Shown piece by piece: positions 16,653-25,719 of a stretch of 64,000 nucleotides of DNA. Source of the DNA: Streptomyces sp. CNQ-509. Its GTDB lineage: Bacteria > Actinomycetota > Actinomycetes > Streptomycetales > Streptomycetaceae. A program made the position numbers and the translations under genes. Below the pieces are notes generated by a model. That model was not told the DNA's origin. It saw only the letters and a program-made list of their open reading frames with translations, and made no database searches. The first letter of the stretch is position 1, and every line of letters starts with the position of its first letter. The stretch covers positions 2,923,501-2,987,500 of the forward strand of contig NZ_CP011492.1 of assembly GCF_001011035.1 (NCBI RefSeq), in the 5' to 3' direction.

Positions 16653-18494
16653 CTACTCCCCCTCGAACGCCGCCGGCCGCAGCTGCGCCTCCCGTACGCG
16701 CCGCACGTCCAGCTTCTCCGACCGGTCGAACCGGTAGATGCCGTTCTGCTCCTGGAAGACGTCCGTCAACTGCGTGTAGCAGTAGCCGAACATGTCGGGG
16801 TCACCGAGCAGCACCCCCGTCAGCCCGGCGAACCGCTCGTGGAACGCCTCCTCGTCGCGCGGCCGCTGCCCGTACCCCCACGACACCAGCCGGTCCTCCC
16901 CCGCGGACGCGGCGTCCTCGGGGTTCCACCAGATGCCGCCGAACTCGCTGCAGAAGTAGGGCTGTCCGCCGTACGGCAGCGACCAGGTCTGCCCGGCCGC
17001 CTCGTCCTGCGGGTTGACGAAGGGGGTGCCCGCGCGCAGCCCGGCCATCAGCTCGCCGAACGCCTGGGGGTCCTGCTCGTAGCAGTGCGAATCGTAGACG
17101 TCGGTCTCCGGTACACGGTGGGCGTAACCGGAGGCGTCGAGCACGGGCCGGGAGGTGTCGGCGGCCTTGGTGGCGAGGAACATGGCGCGGGTGACGTCGT
17201 CGAGGACGCTCTGCCGGTCGGTGAGCACCTGCCGGGTCTCGTTGAGCGGGCACCAGCCGATGAGGGCGGGGTGGGAGTAGTCGCGTTCGACGGCCTCCAG
17301 CCACTGGGCGACGAAGCCGGCGGTGGGCTGCTGGTTGTCGGGCCCGACCGGGCCTCCGGTGCTGGCGCCCCAGTCGCCGAACTCGCCCCAGACCAGGTAG
17401 CCGAGGCGGTCGGCGTGGTGGAGGAAGCGCTCCTCGAAGACCTTCTGGTGCAGGCGGGCGCCGTTGAAGCCGGCGGCGAGGGAGAGTTCGATGTCGCGGA
17501 CGAGGGCGGCGTCGTCGGGGGCGGTCATGAGGCCGTCGGGGTAGTAGCCCTGGTCGAGCACGAGCCGCTGGAAGACGGGCTTGCCGTTGATCAGGATCCG
17601 CTTGCCGTCGACGGTCACGGCGCGCAGCCCGGCGGTGCAGACGGCACGGTCGATCACGGTGCCGTCGGGACCGGTCAGTTCCAGTGCCAGCTCGTACAGA
17701 TGCGGATCCTCGGGGGACCAGGGGCGGCGGCGTTCGTCGGGTACGGGCAGGACGAGGCGCGGCGCGAGGTCGAAGTCCGCGGCGACGGCGGCCTCGGTGA
17801 CAACGCCGTGCCCGTCGCGCAGCTCGGCGCGGACGCGGTGGCCGGTGCGGCTGCCGGCGAGGGGGACCTCGACGTGGAAGCAGCCGGCGGCCAGGTCGGG
17901 GGTGATGCGGGGGCGCCGGAAGTGCGTGTCCGCGACGGGCTCCAGCCAGACGGTCTGCCAGATGCCGGTGGTACGGGTATAGAAGCAGGCATGGTTGTCG
18001 TACGCGGTCGACTGCTTCCCCCGCGCCTGCGGCCCCCGAGCGGCATCCCGCGCCCGCACCACGACGACGGCTTCCTCCCCGGCCCGTACGGCACCGCCGA
18101 GATCGGCGCTGAACGGCGTGAACCCCCCGCTGTGCCGGGCGACTTCCCGCCCGTTGACCCACACGGTGGCGTCGTGGTCGACGGCCCCGAAGTGCAACAG
18201 CACCCGCCGCCCGGCCCACGCCTCCGGTATCCGTACGGTGCGGCGGTACCAGACGGCGTGGTGGAAGTCGGTGTCCCCGATCCCGGACAGCTCCGACTCG
18301 GGACAGAACGGAACCACGATGCGCTCGGGCAGCTCGCTGTGGGCAAGCCCGCGCTCGAACCCGCTGTCACCGGGATCGCGGGCGAACTGCCAGGTGCCGT
18401 TGAGGTTGAGCCAGTCCGCCCGGACGAAACCGGGCCGGGGGTACTCGGGCCGTGGAGTCCCCGCGGGGGCCGAGGGAGCGTGCGAATCGGGCAT
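16653..18494 (-). CDS. Glycoside hydrolase family 2 protein (beta-galactosidase/glucuronidase-like)
   Basis: 613 residues, cytoplasmic (no signal peptide). Domains in order: jelly-roll sugar-binding domain (FVRADWLNLNGTWQFARDP, VWYRRTVRIPEAW, VDHDATVWVNGREVARHSGG), immunoglobulin-like domain, and TIM barrel (LINGKPVFQRLVLDQGYYPD, GFNGARLHQKVFEERFL, WGEFGDWG, HPALIGWCPLNETR with the acid/base Glu). The probable nucleophile is in YFCSEFGGIWW. Probable substrates are beta-galactosides, beta-glucuronides or plant oligosaccharides. ATG 18494 follows AGGAG. Two LacI-type sites upstream and the adjacent LacI gene imply substrate induction. Confidence 0.9.
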   Translation of the reverse strand: MPDSHAPSAPAGTPRPEYPRPGFVRADWLNLNGTWQFARDPGDSGFERGLAHSELPERIVVPFCPESELSGIGDTDFHHAVWYRRTVRIPEAWAGRRVLLHFGAVDHDATVWVNGREVARHSGGFTPFSADLGGAVRAGEEAVVVVRARDAARGPQARGKQSTAYDNHACFYTRTTGIWQTVWLEPVADTHFRRPRITPDLAAGCFHVEVPLAGSRTGHRVRAELRDGHGVVTEAAVAADFDLAPRLVLPVPDERRRPWSPEDPHLYELALELTGPDGTVIDRAVCTAGLRAVTVDGKRILINGKPVFQRLVLDQGYYPDGLMTAPDDAALVRDIELSLAAGFNGARLHQKVFEERFLHHADRLGYLVWGEFGDWGASTGGPVGPDNQQPTAGFVAQWLEAVERDYSHPALIGWCPLNETRQVLTDRQSVLDDVTRAMFLATKAADTSRPVLDASGYAHRVPETDVYDSHCYEQDPQAFGELMAGLRAGTPFVNPQDEAAGQTWSLPYGGQPYFCSEFGGIWWNPEDAASAGEDRLVSWGYGQRPRDEEAFHERFAGLTGVLLGDPDMFGYCYTQLTDVFQEQNGIYRFDRSEKLDVRRVREAQLRPAAFEGE

Positions 18495-18563
18495 GGCGAA
18501 GGGTCTCCTGGGGGAGGACGTCAGATCGGACGGGATGCGGTCCCTGCCATCACAGCACCAAGG

Positions 18564-18575
18564 TGCAACGTTGTA
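18564..18575. promoter_or_regulatory. LacI-type operator candidate 1 (GH2 promoter)
   Basis: TGCAACGTTGTA with perfect core CAACGTTG and the central CG typical of LacI-family sites. It lies 70 bp upstream of the GH2 start. A second copy lies 46 bp further on. Confidence 0.5.
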
Positions 18576-18611
18576 AACCACACCCGAACCGGGCAGCCAC
18601 TCCGGGCTGCG

Positions 18612-18619
18612 TAACGTTG
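18612..18619. promoter_or_regulatory. LacI-type operator candidate 2 (GH2 promoter)
   Basis: TAACGTTG, a near-palindromic copy of the site at 18564-18575. Centre-to-centre distance is 46 bp, compatible with looping or cooperative binding by a LacI dimer pair. Confidence 0.4.
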
Positions 18620-19375
18620 AAATCACGGGGAATCCACCGGTTCGGCGACAGCAGCCCTCGCGCCGAGGAGTACGCGCTGCCCGTGGAGGACTTGACCTTC
18701 ACCGGCAGACCGCCGGCAGCGACTGCCCGAGTGCGGGACACCGGGTTCTTCCCGACGGCGAGGGCCTCCGGCCGCCCGGATGGGGCGGAGCGGCCGCCGG
18801 TACATCGTCGAGAGACCATCGACGAGCAGTTCTCCCTCTTCGAGCGCAGCTCATCCCCATCCCGACGCCCCCGGCCTCCACCGTCAGGCATCCCCCTCTT
18901 GGTCGACAACCCTCATACCAGGGGCTTCACCGTTCCGTCGACCCAAAGGGGCTGCCCAAGCTGGGGCTTGGAAAAACGTCCAGGGTCAACCCTTCAACTG
19001 GAGCTCCGTTGCACACGTCGCCCCCCTGCCAACCCATCACCCTGTGACGACCAGCACCTTCACATGATCAGCAGGACTGAGTACCACCCCGGGGCCGCGA
19101 CCTCAAGGCAGTTCACACACCGGCCGGAACGCATCCTGGACCAAAACGGAAACGGGCAATGCAGGAGGCGGCATGGCACCGAATCGCCAAACGCGTCCAA
19201 ACCGGAACACACCAGACTCCTGACACAAGATCAAGTCCGCTGAGTTATTGCCCTCTTGAAACATGTCATCCGCTGTCGCATCATCAAGCTAGCCACTCGT
19301 AACCGCCTCGCCACCCCCCGTTACCCCACGATCCCGTGCGATCTCCGGCCCACGCCGTTACGAATCGGAGCTGAC
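18620..19375. other. Long non-coding boundary region before the biosynthetic island
   Basis: About 750 bp with no convincing gene in either strand: open frames are present but match no domain and have scattered codon use. Composition shifts here from very high G+C to the lower G+C of the island. A weak promoter-like TTGAAA (19256-19261) lies 115 bp before the first island gene, without a good -10. GGAG at 19366-19369 is that gene's ribosome site. It could hold decayed sequence; I cannot identify it. Confidence 0.55.
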
Positions 19376-21031
19376 ATGTCGGTACTGCATCTCGACGCCG
19401 CTCTAAGGCGGTTGAGTCAACCGGAAGGCGCCTCCCCCGATGAGTTGCGTGCCGACCTGGACGCCGTCGTGCACCATCTGAGATCCGCGCACGCCAACGG
19501 AATCCGAGCTGCGCAAGCGTCGTCGTTCGACATTCTCTCCGAGAATGTGAAAGTTCTCATTCTTCAGCAGTTCTTTCATCACTCGCAGGCCGGAAGTCAC
19601 CAGACGGACTACGACCGGGAGATGGTCGTCCAGCTGCTGTCGGACTGGTTCAGCATCAAGATCGACGAGTCACCCTTCGCTGAGGAGAACGCAGCGAACA
19701 GCACGACCAGGATGCACCCAGGACGGAGCGGGGCGGAACCCGTCACGCTCACATTCGGCGACACCGAGATCTGTCTGATCATGAGCGATGAGGTGTGCAG
19801 TGCTGCGCATGAGCTGGTCAGGTCCGTTACCCACGATGCTGTGCTGACCACCGACGCGACCTCACCCCCTTGCGAACTGGCGGAGTTTGTCCCGCTGTGG
19901 CTGAAGGACCGCAGCCGTGAAGCGCGAGACCTCTATATCGACAACGCGGCCGGCTCGGGCCCCGACCACCCGATCGCGCGCTACTTCACATCCATAGAGA
20001 CAGCGCTTGCCACTGCTGGGGTCCGCCTCTTGGAGGGCTCTACCGAGATGGCAATCATAGCGAACGGCGACGGGCTAAGATATCACCGCGACAGACTGGT
20101 CAATCAGTACGCACGCCTGGAAAACGCACCGGAAACACGCGGCACGTACGAGGTGATTCAATACCTCACTCTGATCGACTGGGATATGCAGCCGGAGTGC
20201 ATGTCCGGCACGGCCCTGGATCATCCCAACGGGGATCGATACTTGTTCGCGCTGTGGCCGGGGGAGGTCGTAGGACTGTTTTTCAGCGAGCCCGCACAGT
20301 TCCCTGGCCCCATGATGATGCCGTACCATTGCGCACTGCCCGTTTTCGACCGCAGCGCGGCACGCACGACGGGCACAGCCAAGGGAAAGCGATTCAGTGC
20401 CTTGGTGCGGGGTATCGCAAAAACCGACCAGGTGCGAGCGCTACGTGAGGGCGCACAGCGCATCGCGGTCAACGAGGTACGCGAGGAACATGAGGGTGTA
20501 CGGCGATATGCCAATGGTGTGAGCGTCAGGACACCGGAGTCATTGCCCGAGACCGCCCTGGTTCCTGTGGCTGCGCCGGATCGCGTCTCGGAAGGGCTGT
20601 CCTTGGTCGAGTTGGACGCCGAGGCAAACCGCGAGCTGGCGTCGCACGCATGCGTTGGCGATACCGGCGGAGTGCGGCTGTTCCGCCTGGAGAAGCATGG
20701 CGAGGGCTTTTCCGATCTCGCCACGGCCATGCGGGAGTTCGTGGGGCCTGATACTGAGATCTCGGTCATCAACCGTTCACACCGAGGCGGGCAGAGCGAA
20801 ACCTGCTACCCCGTGGCGTTCGACGCGACCCAGCAGGGATTGCCCTGGATTCAGCTCTGCCGCGCGCAGCCGGGAACAGTATTCACAGTTCCCCCTGCCG
20901 CACGTGACGCGCTTCGGATGCCGCCCACCGACGACATCCTCCACCGGCCGGCGCTGCTCGACTCCTTCCACTCTCTCAGTTCGGCTCGGCCAAGATTGGC
21001 ACTGGTGGTCGATGTCTTCGTGAAACCATGA
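19376..21031 (+). CDS. Unassigned 551-aa island protein with oxygenase-like HxD...H...R residues
   Basis: 551 residues from ATG 19376 (GGAG six bases upstream), first gene of the six-gene run. I do not recognise the family. The centre shows a possible double-stranded beta-helix iron site: H237-R-D239 in LRYHRDRLVNQYARL, then LWPGEVVGLFFSEP, H318 in PYHCALPV, and R339 in GKRFSALVRG. The order of a PGEVVGLF-like strand, His, PV, then Arg on a strand is that of 2-oxoglutarate/Fe(II) oxygenases, although the His-to-Arg gap (21) is longer than usual. The N-terminal ~200 and C-terminal ~150 residues have no recognised motif. A hydroxylating role on the precursor amino acid is inference. Confidence 0.6.
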   Translation: MSVLHLDAALRRLSQPEGASPDELRADLDAVVHHLRSAHANGIRAAQASSFDILSENVKVLILQQFFHHSQAGSHQTDYDREMVVQLLSDWFSIKIDESPFAEENAANSTTRMHPGRSGAEPVTLTFGDTEICLIMSDEVCSAAHELVRSVTHDAVLTTDATSPPCELAEFVPLWLKDRSREARDLYIDNAAGSGPDHPIARYFTSIETALATAGVRLLEGSTEMAIIANGDGLRYHRDRLVNQYARLENAPETRGTYEVIQYLTLIDWDMQPECMSGTALDHPNGDRYLFALWPGEVVGLFFSEPAQFPGPMMMPYHCALPVFDRSAARTTGTAKGKRFSALVRGIAKTDQVRALREGAQRIAVNEVREEHEGVRRYANGVSVRTPESLPETALVPVAAPDRVSEGLSLVELDAEANRELASHACVGDTGGVRLFRLEKHGEGFSDLATAMREFVGPDTEISVINRSHRGGQSETCYPVAFDATQQGLPWIQLCRAQPGTVFTVPPAARDALRMPPTDDILHRPALLDSFHSLSSARPRLALVVDVFVKP

Positions 21032-21048
21032 CGACACAAGGAGAATTC

Positions 21049-22017
21049 ATGGACGAGGCAAGGTTCGCTGAGAAGACCACTTCCCACCTGCGCCAGCTCG
21101 CTGAAACAAGCGACGCGATCAAGACCATGTATTTCTTCGACCCCGAGACTGAGGACATACCGGCGGACACCAACCGTGACCTGCTCAACGAGAAGGTCAA
21201 CACACCGATCTTTGGTACGGTGCGCAAGTTCGACGGGCGACTACTCGTGCTGCTCTCCTACACCTGCGCAGCCAACTGCCGCTACTGCGAACGACAGGAC
21301 CGCGTGGGAGTGGGGCTCGACCGGGTCGGCCGGCTCGGGACTCCGCAGATCGACCGCATCGTGAAGTACATCGCGCAAGACCCCACCTTGTACGAGATTA
21401 TCGCCAGCGGCGGCGATCCGCTGGTGAACCCTAAGGGTTTGGAGTACCTTTTCGAGTCGCTGCAAGCCGTTGAGCATGTGAAGGTGCTTCGCATCCATAC
21501 TCGCTTCCCGTTGCAGACACCGCGACAGGTCAATATGGACCTGATGCGACGGCTGGCCGTGATGAAGCCAACGGTCTACCTGAGCCTCCACATCGACCAC
21601 CCGGACGAACTGACCCCGGAGACGGTGGAGTTGATCAGGGAATTCCGAAGCGCCGGATTCATCCTGATCTCCCAGAGTGTGTTCCTCAAGGGTGTCAACG
21701 ACAGCGCCGACACCCTCGCCGATATGTTTACACGCCTCTTCCAGCTGGGCGTGCGACCGTACTACATCTATCACTGCCAGCGCATCCTCACGACCGAGCG
21801 GTTCGAGATGGAATTGGCGGACGAGATCGCCATCATGTCAGAATTACGCGAACGGTTGAGTGGACTCGCCTTCCCGCAGCACGTCCTGGATCTTCCCTCG
21901 GCACGCGGAAAGGTTCTCGTCCCCTCCAACCACTGGAGGTTCGACCCGACATTTACACGCGACTTCGACGGCACCGAGCTCAGCACGATCAGCTGGTCAC
22001 CCCGAGAGCCGGAATGA
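21049..22017 (+). CDS. Radical SAM aminomutase, lysine 2,3-aminomutase (KamA) family
   Basis: 322 residues from ATG 21049, chosen for AAGGAG five bases upstream; ATG 21028 overlaps the previous stop (ATGA) and is the alternative. Radical-SAM cluster cysteines C73-x3-C77-x2-C80 (CAANCRYC) are present, with IIASGGDPLVNPKGLEYL for SAM binding. K288 in SARGKVLV matches the PLP-binding Lys337 of clostridial lysine 2,3-aminomutase. Using that spacing, Asp330 corresponds to D281 but Asp293 corresponds to Q244, so the substrate is probably not lysine. It lacks the C-terminal extension of full-length KamA, as in EpmB. Residue 266 is a TTA codon (21844). Predicted role: making a beta-amino acid. Confidence 0.88.
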   Translation: MDEARFAEKTTSHLRQLAETSDAIKTMYFFDPETEDIPADTNRDLLNEKVNTPIFGTVRKFDGRLLVLLSYTCAANCRYCERQDRVGVGLDRVGRLGTPQIDRIVKYIAQDPTLYEIIASGGDPLVNPKGLEYLFESLQAVEHVKVLRIHTRFPLQTPRQVNMDLMRRLAVMKPTVYLSLHIDHPDELTPETVELIREFRSAGFILISQSVFLKGVNDSADTLADMFTRLFQLGVRPYYIYHCQRILTTERFEMELADEIAIMSELRERLSGLAFPQHVLDLPSARGKVLVPSNHWRFDPTFTRDFDGTELSTISWSPREPE

Positions 22018-22026
22018 GGTGGGCTT

Positions 22027-23040
22027 ATGGTCGTGCTGCTTCACCACGTCCCCGACCCGGAGGTGCGTACCTGGGGAGATCTGACACCACAGGTACTGGC
22101 GAATTTCGAGACGGTCGACAGCATCGCAGCAATGGTGGATCATATCCGCCCATACATTCCCGGACTCACCGCGGTCAATGTGGCAGACGACGACTGGCGG
22201 TTACGCACATTCGGTCACCGGGTATTCAACTACACGTACGCATTCGGAATGCTGGCCGACAGCGCGCTGCCGACCGTGGCCCTCGAAGGTGCCGGTGCGG
22301 ACTATTTCGGCGCCCGCCCTCAAGGGCTGTATTGCAGTGCTAACAAGCCATACTGCAGCGATCTCATGGCAGCGCTCGGCTTCCGCTGTCCGAAGCAACG
22401 CATAGTGGCCGGCCGGATGGACGCAGCACAGGCCGAGAAGGTGAGTCGGGAGTTTGCCGGCAGCGAGCAGCTCGTAGTGAAGCCAGCATGCGAGGACTCC
22501 AGCGTTGGGCTCAGCCTGATCAACAACGCTCCCACCGAGATCCGTACGGCGGTCAATGGTCTGCACGAGATGCTGCAGGGTGTGGTGCTGCTTCAGGATT
22601 ACGTCGAAGGACAGGACGTTACCGTACCGGTCATCGGGCGGAGCCAAGCCCGCTGCCTGCCTGCCCTCACATTGTCGCACGAGACACCGCTCTCCGGACC
22701 ATTTGTCTTTGACGCGCAGGCTAAGGCGACCAAGGAGAAAGTGCACTATGAACCGGTGGCCGACTGGCCCCGAGCTCTGCGTGAGCACCTGTACGCCATG
22801 GCGACCACTGCCTTCGGCGCCGTCGGTCTGCGTGACTATGCACGACTGGACTGCCGGGTCACCCCGGCCGGCGAGTGCCTGTTTCTGGAAGTGAACGCCA
22901 ATCCTCAGCTCGGCCTCAGCAAAGCGTCTTTTGCGGTATCGGCGCAAGCAGCGGGAATGACTTTGGGCAAGGTGGTTCAGATGATCGTCGACGACGAACC
23001 GCTGCCGTTCGGCGACTCCCCGCTCCAGGTCGGGCTCTGA
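22027..23040 (+). CDS. ATP-grasp ligase (D-Ala-D-Ala ligase-like)
   Basis: 337 residues. ATP-grasp motifs: LVVKPACEDSSVGLSLI (phosphate loop), LLQDYVEGQDVTVPVIG, and YARLDCRVTPAGECLFLEVN followed by ANPQLG for Mg2+ binding. The N-terminal third (about 1-100) is the pre-ATP-grasp subdomain. Family members activate a carboxylate as acyl-phosphate and couple it to an amine, forming peptide bonds. In this operon it probably joins two amino acids, one perhaps the aminomutase product. The start is nine bases after the aminomutase stop. Residue 59 is a TTA codon (22201), suggesting bldA dependence. A housekeeping D-Ala ligase role is unlikely from the context and divergence. Confidence 0.85.
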   Translation: MVVLLHHVPDPEVRTWGDLTPQVLANFETVDSIAAMVDHIRPYIPGLTAVNVADDDWRLRTFGHRVFNYTYAFGMLADSALPTVALEGAGADYFGARPQGLYCSANKPYCSDLMAALGFRCPKQRIVAGRMDAAQAEKVSREFAGSEQLVVKPACEDSSVGLSLINNAPTEIRTAVNGLHEMLQGVVLLQDYVEGQDVTVPVIGRSQARCLPALTLSHETPLSGPFVFDAQAKATKEKVHYEPVADWPRALREHLYAMATTAFGAVGLRDYARLDCRVTPAGECLFLEVNANPQLGLSKASFAVSAQAAGMTLGKVVQMIVDDEPLPFGDSPLQVGL

Positions 23041-23052
23041 TGCCGGCCCACG

Positions 23053-23838
23053 ATGTGGAAAGCGGAAAGCACCAGTATGCATCGGCCTGTGACGCAGAGC
23101 GTGGACGGCGGACAGCGCATTGCCATGTGGTCAGGGCCCCGGTCCCTGTCGACGGCCATGCTGAGGTCCTGGGAGAACCGGCGAGACACCACGGTCAGCG
23201 ACGAGCCCTTCTACGGCTACTATCTGAGGACTACCGGGGCTGACCGTCCCGGACGTGAGCATTCACTGGCCACCATGCCGACCGAATGGCGGACAGTCGT
23301 GCGGGATCTGGAAGGTCCGATCCCGAATGATCGCGCTATCTGGTTCCAGAAGCACCACGCATTGCATATTCTCCCAGATGTTTCCAGGGAGTGGATTCCG
23401 ATGGCTGCAAACTTCTTCCTGATCCGGAATCCACGCCACGTGGTTGCCTCGTACGCACGCATCCGGCCGATCTTCACAGCCGGGGACCTCGGCTATGACG
23501 CCATGGTAGATATCTTCCGCTGGATCGGAGATCGCACAGACCAGGAGCCCCTCGTAGTCGACGCCTCCGATGTGCTGGCCGACCCGGAAGGCCAACTCAG
23601 GGCACTGTGCCGTGCGCTGGGCGTCGACTTCCAGATGTCGATGCTCTCCTGGCCGGCAGGACGGCGAACCACCGACCCGGAGCCCGGCGACCCCTGGTAC
23701 GCACATGTCCAGCGCACAACGGGTTTTGGGCGCCCCACAGAAGCGCCTCGGGCACTCCCAGACCAGTACCTGGAGATCGTGAAGGCATGTGAACGCTCGT
23801 ACCGCTTCCTACACGAAAGGCGCCTGCGGCTGACCTGA
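23053..23838 (+). CDS. Sulfotransferase family protein
   Basis: 261 residues with the two PAPS-binding signatures: MWSGPRSLSTAMLRSWENR (5'-phosphosulfate loop) and FFLIRNPRHVVASYARIR (3'-phosphate loop). VVDASDVLADPEGQLRALC follows, as in the P-loop sulfotransferase fold. It could sulfate the island product, but this branch is also found fused or adjacent to aminotransferase genes with unproven activity. ATG 23053 lies 12 bases after the ATP-grasp stop; ATG 23077 is an alternative and neither has a strong ribosome site. Cytoplasmic. Confidence 0.75.
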   Translation: MWKAESTSMHRPVTQSVDGGQRIAMWSGPRSLSTAMLRSWENRRDTTVSDEPFYGYYLRTTGADRPGREHSLATMPTEWRTVVRDLEGPIPNDRAIWFQKHHALHILPDVSREWIPMAANFFLIRNPRHVVASYARIRPIFTAGDLGYDAMVDIFRWIGDRTDQEPLVVDASDVLADPEGQLRALCRALGVDFQMSMLSWPAGRRTTDPEPGDPWYAHVQRTTGFGRPTEAPRALPDQYLEIVKACERSYRFLHERRLRLT

Positions 23839-23907
23839 AGCGCGCGGGGCTGTCGTGATCGGCATCGATCGCCTGCGTTGCATCGACTGCGAATCAAGGA
23901 GGAATCC

Positions 23908-25710
23908 ATGAACTCTCCATCACCGACTCGTGAATTCTTGGAGAGGGCCTGGCTTGCGGCCCTGGATATGCCTCCCACCGATTTCCTCCCGGAAGACGCC
24001 AAGTTTTATGATCAAGGCGGCACCTCGCTACGTGTCATCATGCTCCACACTCTCCTCGAAGAAGGTCTGGACGTATCCGTGGATATCGTCGAGCTCTTTG
24101 ATTCTTTGGCTACTCTTCGATTCGGTGACTGGGCCAAGCAGTTAATGGAATCAACTTCCCAAGTCACGGGATCGAAATCCGGGGTCTCCTTGCCCACGCC
24201 GTCGGCGGGACGCGTCGGTGCGGGCGACGAGCTCGCTGTGGCGCTTCCATCGGGAAGTCACGTCGCTGGCGTCCCGGACAGGTCGGGTCTCGTCTCCATC
24301 GGCGACCGAATTGCGGTTCTGGCCCGTGAGTTCCCCGACCGCACCGCGCTCATCGAAGTGCGGCCCGACGGCACGGAGATTGTGCTCACCTGGTCCGAAG
24401 CACTTGACCGCATCAACGCTGCCGCCCGAGCGCTGGAGAAGCGCGGTGTGGGAGAGGAGAGCACGGTCATCGTCGGTCTGCCCAATGGCATCGACCACGT
24501 CGTGACGACCCTGGCCACATGGATGCTCGGGGCTCGCGTCATTCCGGTGAACCCAGCCCTACCCGAGCGTGAGTATACGGAGCTCATCGGCAAGGTACCC
24601 GGAGCATTCGCCGTTGGCACACGTCCTTCAGAAATCCAGGTCACCGAGTTGGACGGTGAGGACCGGTCCTACGTTCCGGCCCGAGGCGTACCTCGTTCAG
24701 CGGCACTCACAGGCGGCAGTACCGGCACTTCACGGATCGTATGCCGTCGGCACCCGTGGCTCTACGATCCGGAGCAGAGCACACCTGCTGGGTATGAGCT
24801 ACCGGGATTCCGTTTCGGGCAGGTGCAGCTCGTTGCACTGCCTATGTACCATGGCGGGTTCCTTGAGCTGCACAACGGCCTTGCCATGGGACACACGGTC
24901 GTCATCATGGTGAGTTTCGCCCCCACTCTGCTCCTGCGGCTGGTCGAACGGCATCGGGTGAATTTCTTCCTGCTGGTGCCGACACAGATGCGCGCCGTCG
25001 CCGCTGTCCACGACGTTCCGCGCTACGACTTGAGCAGTGTGGAAGCCATGTACCACCAGTCGGCCAAGTGCCCCGAAGCGGTGAAACGACGCTGGCTGGA
25101 GATCCTGCCCCCTGAGCGGGTGTACGAGGATTATGGGTCTGTCGAGAATGTCGGCTACCTGCGGATCAGAGGTGACGAATGGCTTGAGCACCCTGGGAGC
25201 GTGGGACGACCAGGAAACGGCGTGGAGGTACGGGTAGTCGGTGACGACGGGCAAGACGTACCGCCGGGCACCGTCGGGGCGATCTATCTGAAGTCGCCCG
25301 GTGCGGTCCAGCCCACCTACCTCGGAGGCGGCCCCGATCTGCCGGAGAACGACGGATTCCTGACCGTCGGCGACCTGGGCTACCTGGACGAGGAAGGGTA
25401 TCTGCACCTCGTCGATAGGCGGTCCAACGTGATCAACGTCGGTGGCCTCAATATCCATCCGAGCGAGATCGAGGACGTTCTGCTGGAGCTGGACTCGGTC
25501 GCCGATGCAGCCGTAACGGGACGTCGGCACGCGATCCTCGGAGAGCGTGTGCACGCACTGGTGGTCCGTGGCTCCTCCGGGCTCACTGAGGAGCAGCTCA
25601 TGGCGCACTGCCGGGCGCGCCTGGCGTTGTCGAAGGTTCCGCATGCCTACGAGTTCGTCGACCAGCTTCCGCGCGACAGTTCGGGCAAGCTCCGTCGGCA
25701 TGAACTGTAG
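23908..25710 (+). CDS. NRPS-like protein: carrier domain followed by adenylation domain (T-A)
   Basis: 600 residues from ATG 23908 behind a near-perfect AAGGAGG. Residues ~1-80 are a phosphopantetheine carrier (FYDQGGTSLRV, serine at residue 40). Residues ~130-600 are an adenylation domain: core A3 ALTGGSTGTSRIV, A5 YEDYGSVEN, A7 LTVGDLGYLDEEGYLHLVD, A8-like RRSNVINVGGLNIHPSEIE, and A10 catalytic lysine in RDSSGKLRRHEL. The order T-A rather than A-T is unusual. The enzyme should load an amino or other acid onto its own or a partner carrier. The specificity code cannot be read reliably by eye. Residue 79 is a TTA codon (24142). Confidence 0.88.
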   Translation: MNSPSPTREFLERAWLAALDMPPTDFLPEDAKFYDQGGTSLRVIMLHTLLEEGLDVSVDIVELFDSLATLRFGDWAKQLMESTSQVTGSKSGVSLPTPSAGRVGAGDELAVALPSGSHVAGVPDRSGLVSIGDRIAVLAREFPDRTALIEVRPDGTEIVLTWSEALDRINAAARALEKRGVGEESTVIVGLPNGIDHVVTTLATWMLGARVIPVNPALPEREYTELIGKVPGAFAVGTRPSEIQVTELDGEDRSYVPARGVPRSAALTGGSTGTSRIVCRRHPWLYDPEQSTPAGYELPGFRFGQVQLVALPMYHGGFLELHNGLAMGHTVVIMVSFAPTLLLRLVERHRVNFFLLVPTQMRAVAAVHDVPRYDLSSVEAMYHQSAKCPEAVKRRWLEILPPERVYEDYGSVENVGYLRIRGDEWLEHPGSVGRPGNGVEVRVVGDDGQDVPPGTVGAIYLKSPGAVQPTYLGGGPDLPENDGFLTVGDLGYLDEEGYLHLVDRRSNVINVGGLNIHPSEIEDVLLELDSVADAAVTGRRHAILGERVHALVVRGSSGLTEEQLMAHCRARLALSKVPHAYEFVDQLPRDSSGKLRRHEL

Positions 25711-25719
25711 GCGGCGCCC

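Noticed and set aside
18452..19243. 263-codon open frame across the island boundary
   Set aside because: It overlaps the GH2 start region and its operators, has no domain, no ribosome site and irregular codon use; treated as non-coding.
22027..23040. ATP-grasp gene as housekeeping D-Ala-D-Ala ligase
   Set aside because: It has a TTA codon, lies in an NRPS-like operon and differs widely in the N-terminal domain; a biosynthetic ligase fits better.
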